64,000 nt of DNA. It comes from Pyxidicoccus parkwaysis. GTDB taxonomy: Bacteria > Myxococcota > Myxococcia > Myxococcales > Myxococcaceae. Below are positions 26,399-34,195 of the stretch, in pieces (position 1 is the first letter of the stretch; each line of letters starts with the position of its first letter). The stretch is taken from assembly GCF_017301735.1 (NCBI RefSeq), contig NZ_CP071090.1, forward strand, positions 11,019,001 through 11,083,000, in the 5' to 3' direction. Made by a program: the position numbers and the translations under genes. The notes below the pieces were generated by a model, which searched no databases, was not told where the DNA came from, and was given only the letters and a program-made list of their open reading frames with translations.

Positions 26399-27718
26399 CT
26401 ACAGCTCCGTCTTGAACTGCACGTGCGACTTGCAGGGATGCGTGCCCAGGGCCACGTCCTCGAAGTCGACCATGTTGCCTCCCGGGTCCTTCGGGTAGCC
26501 GGTGCCTCCCCACGCAGCGCCCGAGTTGAACCGGGTGACTCCGCCCGTGGTCGTGTACTGCGGGTAGCCGGCCGCGGCGGCGGGCGTGGAGGAGATGTCC
26601 AGGTTCTTCGCGCAGCTCGTGGGGACGCCAGCCGGGAACGTGATTCCCACATCCTGCAAGACATTCGGGCGGATGTTGTAGAGCACGATGAAGGGCGACG
26701 CCTGGGTCATCGTGTCGGTGCGCGGCATGAGCGTGCCCGCCGCGTTGGGCAGCTTCAGGTTGAACTGGACGGTGCCCGCCGTGCCGAAGCAGGTCTCCGG
26801 GAAGCCCACGAGCTCGATGATGGTACAGGCGGGCGTACGCTTCTCGATGTCCGCGTTCCACATGCCCAACCCGCCCGCGCTAATGGGGACGGCGCCGGAG
26901 ATGCTGCTCGTGCCCTGCATGGTGAAGGTGGTGCCCGTCGGGCCGAACTGCATGCTGGCGGACTTCTCCTCCCACTTGCCCGTCGTCTCGTTGAACTTCC
27001 ACATCGCGAGCCGGCAGGTGCCGTCGGAGACACACGCCGGCATGCTGCCCACCTGCGTGGGCACGGGGATGAAGCCCGTCGCGGTGGCACCCGTCGCCAG
27101 GTTGAGGGCCTGGCCGCTGGCATCCGTGGCACCCACGAAGACGGCACCCACGGACTCGAGCGCGACCTGTTCCCCGCTGGAGTTCACCGCCGTGAAGTCG
27201 CCCGGCATGCGCATCGGGTCATAGCTCGCGACGGTGATGCTGACCGGGCCCGTGGCCGGCACGCCGCTGGCGTTGACGAGCGTGTTCGCCTTCAGGTTCA
27301 CCTTCACGCCGCTGGGCGTGGTCACCGTGCTGTCCACCGTCGGGCTGACGGTCTGCACGAAGCCCGTCTCCAGGGTGTGGTTGAGGTTCGTCTTGCCCGC
27401 CGAATAGAACTCGGTCGTCGAGGCCAACCCGGTCTTCCTCAAGGTGAGGTTGTAACCGGTGGCCGACGCCACGACGGACATGAAGTACCGGCCGGTGGAG
27501 TCCGTGGTCCGGGAGATTCCGTTGATGACCACCGTGACGCCCGCCTGCACGGTGCCCGCCGAGTTGCGCACCGTGCCCGAGAACACGGCCGACGTGGCGA
27601 GGTCCGCGCTCGCCTCCCGCGTCTCATCGCCCACGGCCTTCGAGTCCTCCAGCGCTCCGCAGCCAGTCGCAAGCAGCGCGGGCACGACGAAGATGCTGCA
27701 CAGACGTCTCAGATTCAT
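26399..27718 (-). CDS. Lipoprotein with carboxypeptidase-regulatory-like domain
   Basis: The protein has 439 residues. ATG 27718 is preceded by GGAGG. Lipobox LATGC puts the lipidated Cys at residue 20. Residues about 44-118 form a CarboxypepD_reg-like sandwich (FSGTVRNSAGTVQAGVTVVI, DSTGRYFMSV). A large beta-rich region follows with a W-K-F-N-x(3)-G-K-W-E-E segment. The C-terminus reads TRFNSGAAWGGTGYPKDPGG and then VDFEDVALGTHPCKSHV. The same closing motif occurs in the fragment at 61793-61987, so it is a separate module. Likely a surface protein of unknown ligand. Confidence 0.75.
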   Translation of the reverse strand: MNLRRLCSIFVVPALLATGCGALEDSKAVGDETREASADLATSAVFSGTVRNSAGTVQAGVTVVINGISRTTDSTGRYFMSVVASATGYNLTLRKTGLASTTEFYSAGKTNLNHTLETGFVQTVSPTVDSTVTTPSGVKVNLKANTLVNASGVPATGPVSITVASYDPMRMPGDFTAVNSSGEQVALESVGAVFVGATDASGQALNLATGATATGFIPVPTQVGSMPACVSDGTCRLAMWKFNETTGKWEEKSASMQFGPTGTTFTMQGTSSISGAVPISAGGLGMWNADIEKRTPACTIIELVGFPETCFGTAGTVQFNLKLPNAAGTLMPRTDTMTQASPFIVLYNIRPNVLQDVGITFPAGVPTSCAKNLDISSTPAAAAGYPQYTTTGGVTRFNSGAAWGGTGYPKDPGGNMVDFEDVALGTHPCKSHVQFKTEL

Positions 27719-27808
27719 GGCAAGCCTCCATGCTGGGTTTGAACAGACACGAATCCACCGCGCCCCCGTCATCCCCGGAGGCGCCCCGCCCTGACTGACT
27801 GACCGTGG

Positions 27809-29260
27809 CTACTGGATGTTGAGGGTGAGGGTGCCGCACCGCGTGCGGTAGCCATCCACGACGATGCGAAGCTGCCGGCCCGCCGTGAGCGTCACGGCGA
27901 CGGACGACTGGAACGTGTTGGCGTTCGCGTCGTCGTTGCACCCGAGCGCCGCGCCGGTGTTCGCGTCGAAGAGGGACAGCACGGTGTCGAAGGAGGAGCC
28001 CGTCGTCGACACGGTGAAGGTGCCGGACGAGGGCGCCGTCCAGGTGAAGCTCCGGTCCGGCGCGGTGCTGCCGGCGCTGCACGCGGGCGTGGAATCGTTG
28101 GTGGCGGCGCACGTGTCCGCCTGCACCAGGCCCGTGCCCAGTCCCGAGCCCAGGTCGCTCCCCACGTCGGGCGAATACAGGTCGGCGGTCGCGAGGTGGC
28201 CGCTGCCGCTGGTTCCACCCGTCACCAGGACCTTCCCATTGGTGAGGAGGGTCGCGGTGTGCTCACCGCGGATGCTGCTCATCACGCCGGCGCTCGTCCA
28301 GGTGTTGGTCGCCGGCGCGTAGAGCTCGGCGCTGTCCCGGCCGTAGGCTCCCGCCGCCAGGACCTGGCCGTTCGCGAGCACGGTCGCGGTGTGCATGTAG
28401 CGGCCGATTGCCATGGGCGCCACCGGAGCCCAGGTGTTGGTCGCCGGGTCGAATGCATCCACGCTGGGCGGCAGGCCCGCTCCGCTGTTTCCGCTCACCG
28501 CCAGCACCTTGCCGCTGGGGAGGACCACCAGGGGGAACAGCACCCGGGCCGTGCTCATGGAGCCCACGGACGACCAGGAGTTGGTCGCCGGGTTGTACAC
28601 CTCGGCACTGGACCAGTAGGAGGGAGTCCCGGTGTAGCCACCCGCCACCAGCACCCGTCCATCCAGCAGCAGGGCCGCGCTGTGCTGCTTGCGGGCGCTG
28701 CTCATGGAAGGCACGGCCGTCCAGGTGTTGGTCGCCGGGTCGTACAGCTCGGCCGCGTTCGTCGCCGAATTGACGGGAGCGCCCCCCGCCACCAGCACCT
28801 TCCCGTTCTGCAGCCGGACCGCCGTATGGAAGGCGCGCGGGCTGATCATGGAGGCCACTTCCGTCCACGAGTTGGTCGCCGGGTTGTACAGCTCGGCCTG
28901 GGACAGGGTGCTGGTGGTGCCCTCACCTCCCGTGACGAGCACCCTGCCGTCCTGCAACAGCGTGGCGGTATGGGCCCGGCGCCCACGGAGCAGGGTGCCG
29001 GCCGATGTCCACGTATTGGTCGAGGGGTTGTACTGCTCGGCGGCGGTCGGGTAGGTCCAGGCCGTGCCGACGATGTAGAAGCCGCCCGCCACCAGCACAT
29101 TGCCGTTCGCCAGCCGGGTCGCGCTGTGCAGGGACCGGGGGCTCGACATCGGCGCCGCGGACGACCAGCCCGCTGCCCAGGCCCCACTCCACGCCACGCT
29201 GACGAGGAGCAGGGAAACGATGGAGCCAATGCGGCTGGAAAGGTTTGTATTCGCTGACAT
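27809..29260 (-). CDS. Secreted kelch-repeat protein with C-terminal PPC domain
   Basis: The protein has 483 residues. A signal peptide ends around AWSGAWA. About seven kelch motifs follow, each with a strand like GRVLVAGG and a NPATNTWT unit, enough for a beta-propeller of the galactose-oxidase-like type. The final 100 residues are a PPC sandwich (PDRSFTWTAPSSGTFTV, ALGCNDDA, LRIVVDGYRTRCG). Start ATG 29260 has GGGGGTG nine bases upstream; a GTG six bases earlier is an alternative. Probably an extracellular binding or adhesion protein; no metal or radical site of galactose oxidase is evident. Confidence 0.82.
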   Translation of the reverse strand: MSANTNLSSRIGSIVSLLLVSVAWSGAWAAGWSSAAPMSSPRSLHSATRLANGNVLVAGGFYIVGTAWTYPTAAEQYNPSTNTWTSAGTLLRGRRAHTATLLQDGRVLVTGGEGTTSTLSQAELYNPATNSWTEVASMISPRAFHTAVRLQNGKVLVAGGAPVNSATNAAELYDPATNTWTAVPSMSSARKQHSAALLLDGRVLVAGGYTGTPSYWSSAEVYNPATNSWSSVGSMSTARVLFPLVVLPSGKVLAVSGNSGAGLPPSVDAFDPATNTWAPVAPMAIGRYMHTATVLANGQVLAAGAYGRDSAELYAPATNTWTSAGVMSSIRGEHTATLLTNGKVLVTGGTSGSGHLATADLYSPDVGSDLGSGLGTGLVQADTCAATNDSTPACSAGSTAPDRSFTWTAPSSGTFTVSTTGSSFDTVLSLFDANTGAALGCNDDANANTFQSSVAVTLTAGRQLRIVVDGYRTRCGTLTLNIQ

Positions 29261-29420
29261 GCGCACCCCCGTTCACGGATGGTGCGCTAATTATCATTTG
29301 TTACTGGGTTGCAGCTAGGTAATTGCTGTCGTGGTTTCCACGTATGTCTTGGAGGTCACGACGGTGCAACGCATTGCGTGGGTGGGCGCCTGAATAGATT
29401 TACATACACGAGGCCTCTCG
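29261..29420 (-). promoter_or_regulatory. Likely promoter region of the kelch gene
   Basis: The DNA upstream of the start is A+T-rich compared with its surroundings. GATAAT on the minus strand (29295-29290) could be a -10 element, placing transcription start about 20 bases before the ATG. No convincing -35 hexamer at standard spacing was found. Confidence 0.3.
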
Positions 29421-29511
29421 CCCGAGAAGGCCGTCGAGCCCGCAAAAGACAACCGGCGCGGCCGCCCTCTCTGGCAGCCGCGCCGGCGTGTGAATCACTT
29501 CCTACCGGGAG

Positions 29512-31287
29512 CTACTGGCCGGAGCTCACCGTGTAGGTGACGCCGGAGTACGCCGTGTAGCCCTTGATGAGGACGTAGTACGTGCCCTGCTTCGCGCCGT
29601 TGATGGTGCAGGACTCCGTCGCGGTGGCGCTCCCGGAGATGCAGTCGTAGCTCGTCGTCGTCGGCGCGCTGCCGAACTTCACGTACATGTCCGCGTCACC
29701 CGTGCCGCCCGTCGTCTGGAACTTCATCGCCGTGGCGCCAGCCGGCGTGACGTGGGTGTAGGTCGTGCTGCTGTTGCGCGAGCCCGACAGGTTGTTGATG
29801 GTCTGGATGACCGTCCACGTCGGAGGAGCCGCCACGCCCACCGCCGTCCAGCCGGCGTTCACCGCGGCCGCCGCCGTCGCGCCGTACAGCTCCTGCGCCG
29901 CCTGCGCCGTGGCGCCGCGCGCGTCGGTGAAGGTGCTGTTCGGCGTCAGGTACACCGTGTTGGCCCGGTAGAAGATGGCCGCGCCCATCATGATGCTCGT
30001 GTACGGATTCGCGTCGAGCGCCGGCACCACCGTGGTCGTCTTGCCGCGCGGGTGCGTGCCGCCCGTCACCATCAGCTTGAACGCCAGGTTCGCGATGCCC
30101 GAGTTCCAGTGCACGCCACCGTTGTCCGAAGTGCCGGTGTACCGGGTCGGGTAGTAGTCATAGTCACCCGCGATGGCCGGGTCGTTCATGTAGCGGAGCG
30201 CGTCGCCCGCGGTGGCCGGCGTCCAGCACTCCTCGCCCACCTTCCAGGTGTTCGCGCTGACCGCGCCATCCCGGAACGCCTCGATGGAGGCGCCGAAGAC
30301 GTCGGACATCGCCTCGTTGAGGGCGCCGGACTCACCCGAGTAGACGAGCTCGGAGGAGGTGTCCGTCACGGCGTGCGTCAGTTCGTGGCCCACCACGTCC
30401 AGCACCGTCAGCGGGGCGGACTGCACGCCGTCGCCGTCGCCGTACACCATCTGCGTCCCGTTCCAGAACGCGTTCACGTAGTTCTTGCTGTAGTGCACCG
30501 ACGAGATGAGGTTCGTCCCCAGGCCGTCGTAGCTGTCACGCCCGAACTTCGTGGCGTAGAAGTCGTACACGAAGCCCGCGTTGTCGTGCGCCTGGTTCAG
30601 CACCGCGTCGCTCGAGGGCGCCGAGGTCTCGCTGCGCACCAGCGTGCCGGGCAGCGTGGTGCGGTTGTTGGCCGTGTACGTCTTGCGGTTGCGGCTCGTC
30701 TTGATGTTGTCGAACTTCAGCGCCGTCTCGCCGGTCTGCGCGTTGACGAAGATGTTCGGCTGCTGCGGCTCGCCCTCGGCCGAGACGGCCTCGAGCTGCA
30801 CCCGCCACGTCAGCTGCCCGCCCTTGCCGAGGGCGTTCGGAAGAATCTGCAGGTCCACCTTCGGCGCGCTCGTCAGCACGCTGCCCGCGGCCATCTGCGC
30901 CACGGCGGCCTGGATGGCCCGGTCCGAGCCGATGCCCGGCTGCGTGTCCACCTTGAGGTCACGCGCGAACTTGTCCGTGATGGAGGCGATGCTGCCGTCC
31001 CCGTTCAGGTGGACGATGGACTGCGCGCCGAACACCGGAACACCGGCAACGCTCTGCGTCAGACGCTCGTGGACCTTGCCCCCCGGCTCGGCCAGCGCGT
31101 GCTTCGCCGCCACATCACCTGCGCCCTTCAGGAATTCCGGCTGCTTGGCCTGCACCTGACGCAGACCCTGGCCTGCCTGGGTCGTAGCCAGAGTGTCCTG
31201 TGACTGACTGTCCGCGTCGAGGGTCTCTACACCGCAAGCACTCCCGAGAAGCAGGGGGAGGATGGAAACGAATCGGCTGATGCGCAT
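29512..31287 (-). CDS. M4-family (thermolysin-like) zinc metallopeptidase
   Basis: This 591-residue protein is made as a preproenzyme. Leader LPLLLGSACG has a lipobox-like Cys. A propeptide (about 30-205) carries the FTP/PepSY inhibitory fold. The catalytic domain holds VVGHELTHAVT (H301, E302, H305) and the third zinc ligand E325 in GALNEAMSD. His in GVHWNSGIANLAF is the transition-state residue. The last 110 residues form a PPC domain that is usually removed during maturation. AGGAGG lies 12 bases before ATG 31287. It would be a secreted protease for prey or protein degradation. Confidence 0.93.
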   Translation of the reverse strand: MRISRFVSILPLLLGSACGVETLDADSQSQDTLATTQAGQGLRQVQAKQPEFLKGAGDVAAKHALAEPGGKVHERLTQSVAGVPVFGAQSIVHLNGDGSIASITDKFARDLKVDTQPGIGSDRAIQAAVAQMAAGSVLTSAPKVDLQILPNALGKGGQLTWRVQLEAVSAEGEPQQPNIFVNAQTGETALKFDNIKTSRNRKTYTANNRTTLPGTLVRSETSAPSSDAVLNQAHDNAGFVYDFYATKFGRDSYDGLGTNLISSVHYSKNYVNAFWNGTQMVYGDGDGVQSAPLTVLDVVGHELTHAVTDTSSELVYSGESGALNEAMSDVFGASIEAFRDGAVSANTWKVGEECWTPATAGDALRYMNDPAIAGDYDYYPTRYTGTSDNGGVHWNSGIANLAFKLMVTGGTHPRGKTTTVVPALDANPYTSIMMGAAIFYRANTVYLTPNSTFTDARGATAQAAQELYGATAAAAVNAGWTAVGVAAPPTWTVIQTINNLSGSRNSSTTYTHVTPAGATAMKFQTTGGTGDADMYVKFGSAPTTTSYDCISGSATATESCTINGAKQGTYYVLIKGYTAYSGVTYTVSSGQ

Positions 31288-31559
31288 GGGGGGGGCTTCC
31301 TCCTGAACGGCCAAACGGCCGTGCGCTAGATGTGCATAAAATGAAAATTTCAGTCAAACGGTATAAGTGCAATTATATTGCAACAAGGAAAGCGTAGTGA
31401 ATCCGGTTATTTGGGTTCATATGTCTTGACCCGCAGTTAATTCCTGTTTGCGGCATGTGGGTGCGGGAAAGCGCCTACATCCGCTCTTGGAGCGGCGGTG
31501 GAGCGCGCGGTGGGGGCCGCGAGTTGACGCTGGGGACGTGCGAGGGGAGCCTCGCGCCG
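31288..31559. promoter_or_regulatory. Divergent promoter region of the M4 peptidase and AAA ATPase genes
   Basis: The 272-base region is strikingly A+T-rich between 31325 and 31445 (for example AAAATGAAAATTTCAG and GCAATTATATTGCAAC). TTGCAATATAATTGCA (31370-31385) is a near-perfect inverted repeat on either strand and a possible operator. Exact -35/-10 pairs cannot be fixed. Confidence 0.35.
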
Positions 31560-32795
31560 ATGCTCAAGCTCCAGTGGCTTCAGGTCCACAGGTTCCGCGC
31601 CGTGCAGCCCGGGACGCGGCTGACGTTCAGCCCGTCGTTCAACGTGCTCCTCGGTGAGAACGGCACCGGGAAGACGACGCTGCTGGACCTGGTGGCCGCC
31701 GTGGCGAGCTCGGACTTCAGCGCGCTGCGGACGGAGGCGTTCGACCTCGAATACGCGATGGCCTCCGACACCGGCCGAATCACCGTGCGCGTGCGCAACG
31801 AGGCCGGGGACTCGGGCAGCGGGCTCGTCATGGACCTCGTCGTCGCGCCTGGGGACATGGCGTGGCCGCTCGTCATCCACCGCGAGGGGCAGCAAGTCAC
31901 GGTGTCCCGCCAGGACGACACCTCGGACGTCGTGCACGAGCGCATCGCTCCCGAGGTGGGCGGACGGCTGTGGCTGGTGCTCATGTCCGGCGGCATCGCC
32001 TGGGTGGAGAAGACGGGCGAGGGCACCGCCGCCGTGGAGCCGCTGCTCGCCATGGCGCGTGAGGTATCCGCGCAGGCGGGCCTGGGCCGCTTCGACGAGG
32101 GGCTCGCGTACTTCGAGCAGCTCCTCCAGGTGGAGCTGCGCCTGTCGCGGCGCGCGGAGGGCGTGCTCGCCACTGGCACCGGCCTCGCGTCCGAGGACCT
32201 GCTGGACGGGCTGCGCAAGGTGGCCGCCGCGCAGTGGGGCTCCGCGCGGTACGTGCTACCCGCGGACTGCATTCCCTTCCTGCGCGACTCCGCGCGGCTG
32301 CTCGGCTTCACCTCCGCGGAGGCGCTGCTGGCGCCGCTGGAGACGCAGCCGCAGGGCAAGTACGAGACGCTGTCGCTGGGCCACCTGGACCTCGTCTTCA
32401 CTGGCCCTGGCGGGCAGCGCGTCTCCGCGCGCGAGCTGGGTTACGGGCAGAAGCGGCTCGTAGCGTTCCTGCACTACCTCGCCCATGCGCGCGCGGTGGT
32501 GGTGGCGGATGAATTGGCGCACGCGCTCCATCCGCGCCAGCTTCGCGCGGGGATGGAGCAGCTCGGGCAGCGGCAGTCGTTCCTCACCAGCCAGAGCCCG
32601 CTGCTCCTCGACAGCCTCCGCTTCGAGTCGCCCGAGCACGTGCGCGCCACCTTCGTGCGCTGCCGCCGCGACGAGGGCTCCGGCGCCGTCGTCTGGGAGG
32701 ACCTGTCCCCCGGAGTCGCCGAGGAGTTCTTCACCGCGTACCGCGCCGCGCCCCAGCGCGTGGGCGAGCTGCTCCAGGCGCGCGGGCTCTGGTAG
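31560..32795 (+). CDS. AAA-family ATPase of the RecF/OLD-like type
   Basis: This 411-residue protein has Walker A GENGTGKT (32-39) right after the first strand pair. The C-terminal half carries an ABC-type signature-like LGYGQKRLVAFLH and Walker B VVVADELAHALHP, followed by a switch segment FLTSQSPLLLDSL. This layout matches cytosolic SMC/RecF-like ATPases with a short insert and no nuclease domain attached. AGGGGAG lies about ten bases before ATG 31560; the frame upstream has no domain. It stands alone, so its partner is unknown; DNA repair or defence are both possible. Confidence 0.75.
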   Translation: MLKLQWLQVHRFRAVQPGTRLTFSPSFNVLLGENGTGKTTLLDLVAAVASSDFSALRTEAFDLEYAMASDTGRITVRVRNEAGDSGSGLVMDLVVAPGDMAWPLVIHREGQQVTVSRQDDTSDVVHERIAPEVGGRLWLVLMSGGIAWVEKTGEGTAAVEPLLAMAREVSAQAGLGRFDEGLAYFEQLLQVELRLSRRAEGVLATGTGLASEDLLDGLRKVAAAQWGSARYVLPADCIPFLRDSARLLGFTSAEALLAPLETQPQGKYETLSLGHLDLVFTGPGGQRVSARELGYGQKRLVAFLHYLAHARAVVVADELAHALHPRQLRAGMEQLGQRQSFLTSQSPLLLDSLRFESPEHVRATFVRCRRDEGSGAVVWEDLSPGVAEEFFTAYRAAPQRVGELLQARGLW

Positions 32796-32945
32796 CGCCT
32801 CGGGCCTCTCCCGGAGTGTGGGGACGCCGCGACGCCCGGCGTGCTCCGAGCCGCGTCCGTCCGCCGGAGGACGTCCCGTGCCCCTTTGGGGTGGAGCGTC
32901 GCGTCATCGCATGGCCTATCCTCCGGTGCGGGGAGGGAACCGCCG

Positions 32946-33773
32946 ATGACGATGCTGTCTGTCAATGGAACCGAGTTGCACTACGAGGACACGGGAGGCT
33001 CCGGAACGCCTATCGTCTTCAGCCATGGCCTGCTGTGGAACACGCGCCTGTATGACCCGCAGGTAGACGCGCTGCGCGGCCGTTACCGCTGCATCTCGTA
33101 TGACCACCGGGGCCAGGGCCAAAGCGCGGTGCCGCCGGAGAGCGTCATCGACATGGAGACGCTGTACCTCGACGCGATTGGCCTCATCGAGAAGCTCGGC
33201 GTGAAGCCGGTCCACTTCGTGGGCCTGTCCATGGGCGGCTTCATCGGCATGCGGCTCGCGTCGCGGCGGCCGGACCTGCTGCGCTCGCTGGTGCTGCTGG
33301 AGACGTCCGGCGAGCCCGAGCCCCTGGCCAACGTGCCGCGCTACACGCTGCTCAACCTCATCGCCCGGCTCGCGGGCATGCGGCCGGTGGCGGACCCGGT
33401 GATGCGCATCATGTTCGGCAAGAGCTTCCTCAACGACCCGAACCGCGCCGAGGAGCGCTCCCAGTGGCGCACGCGGCTGATGGAGAACCGCAAGGACATC
33501 TGGCGCGCGGTGAATGGCGTCATCAAGCGCCGCGGCATCAGCGAGGAGTTGCCCAGCATCCGCGTGCCCACGCTCATCGTCGTGGGCGAGGAGGACGTGG
33601 CCACCGTCCCCGCGAAGGCCGAGAAGCTCCACCAGCTCATCCCCGGCTCGCGCCTGGTGCGTCTGCCGCGCGGCGGCCACTCCGTCACCGTGGAGGAGCC
33701 CGCGCTCGTCAATGCCACGCTGGGCACGTTCCTCGACGCGCAGTCCGAGCAGAGCGCCGCTCGCGTGGGTTGA
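32946..33773 (+). CDS. Alpha/beta-fold hydrolase
   Basis: The protein has 275 residues. ATG 32946 is preceded by GGAGGG. Oxyanion motif SHGLLW is near 26-31. The nucleophile is Ser95 in GLSMGG, the acid residue is the Asp in GEEDVATVP, and His lies in RGGHSVTVEEP. The cap region (about 125-190) is helical and basic. It resembles haloalkane dehalogenase/3-oxoadipate enol-lactonase-type hydrolases, but the substrate is not predictable. It is followed by a small DUF427 gene on the same strand. Confidence 0.85.
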   Translation: MTMLSVNGTELHYEDTGGSGTPIVFSHGLLWNTRLYDPQVDALRGRYRCISYDHRGQGQSAVPPESVIDMETLYLDAIGLIEKLGVKPVHFVGLSMGGFIGMRLASRRPDLLRSLVLLETSGEPEPLANVPRYTLLNLIARLAGMRPVADPVMRIMFGKSFLNDPNRAEERSQWRTRLMENRKDIWRAVNGVIKRRGISEELPSIRVPTLIVVGEEDVATVPAKAEKLHQLIPGSRLVRLPRGGHSVTVEEPALVNATLGTFLDAQSEQSAARVG

Positions 33774-33892
33774 GCCCGGGGCCACTCGGGCCGTACGGCA
33801 CCTGACAGGTCGGGCGGAGGGCGTGCATGCGTCAGTGCGTCCCCGCCCGCCCGGCGTTATGGCCGTCCGGGAGTCACGCAAGGAGGACGGAC

Positions 33893-34177
33893 ATGCCCGT
33901 GGCGAAGTGGAACGGAGTGGTCATCGCGGAGAGCCCGCGCTGCGAGAAGGTGGAGGGCAACTGCTACTTCCCGGCGGACGCCATCCGCCGCGAGTACTTC
34001 CGCCCCAGCGACACGCACACCGTCTGCCCATGGAAGGGCACGGCGAGCTACTACGACGTCGTCGTCAACGGACAGGTGAACAAGGACGCCGCCTGGTTCT
34101 ACCCGGAGCCGAAGGCCGCCGCGTCCAACATCACCGGACACGTGGCCTTCTGGCGCGGGGTGACGGTGGAGGGCTGA
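33893..34177 (+). CDS. DUF427-family protein
   Basis: The protein has 94 residues, the complete length of one DUF427 domain. ATG 33893 follows AAGGAGG by seven bases. Diagnostic parts are VVIAESPRCEKVEGNCYFP, the THTVCPWKGTASYYDV segment and VAFWRGVTVEG. The family forms a small beta-fold; its biochemical activity is unknown. It lies 119 bases behind the alpha/beta hydrolase. The stop codon is inside a strong hairpin, probably the end of the transcript. Confidence 0.85.
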   Translation: MPVAKWNGVVIAESPRCEKVEGNCYFPADAIRREYFRPSDTHTVCPWKGTASYYDVVVNGQVNKDAAWFYPEPKAAASNITGHVAFWRGVTVEG

Positions 34178-34188
34178 GCTCCACCGTC
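34162..34188. terminator. Strong hairpin between convergent genes
   Basis: GACGGTGGAG (34162-34171) and CTCCACCGTC (34179-34188) are perfect 10-bp arms around a 7-base loop. They cover the stop codon of the DUF427 gene and lie just before the stop of the convergent permease gene. A terminator usable from both sides is likely, although no T-run follows. Confidence 0.5.
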
Positions 34189-34195
34189 GAAGCCG

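Noticed and set aside
28200..29200. Repeated DNA that resembles a tandem repeat array
   Set aside because: The periodicity comes from kelch motifs of the encoded protein, with diverged codons, and is not a separate DNA element.
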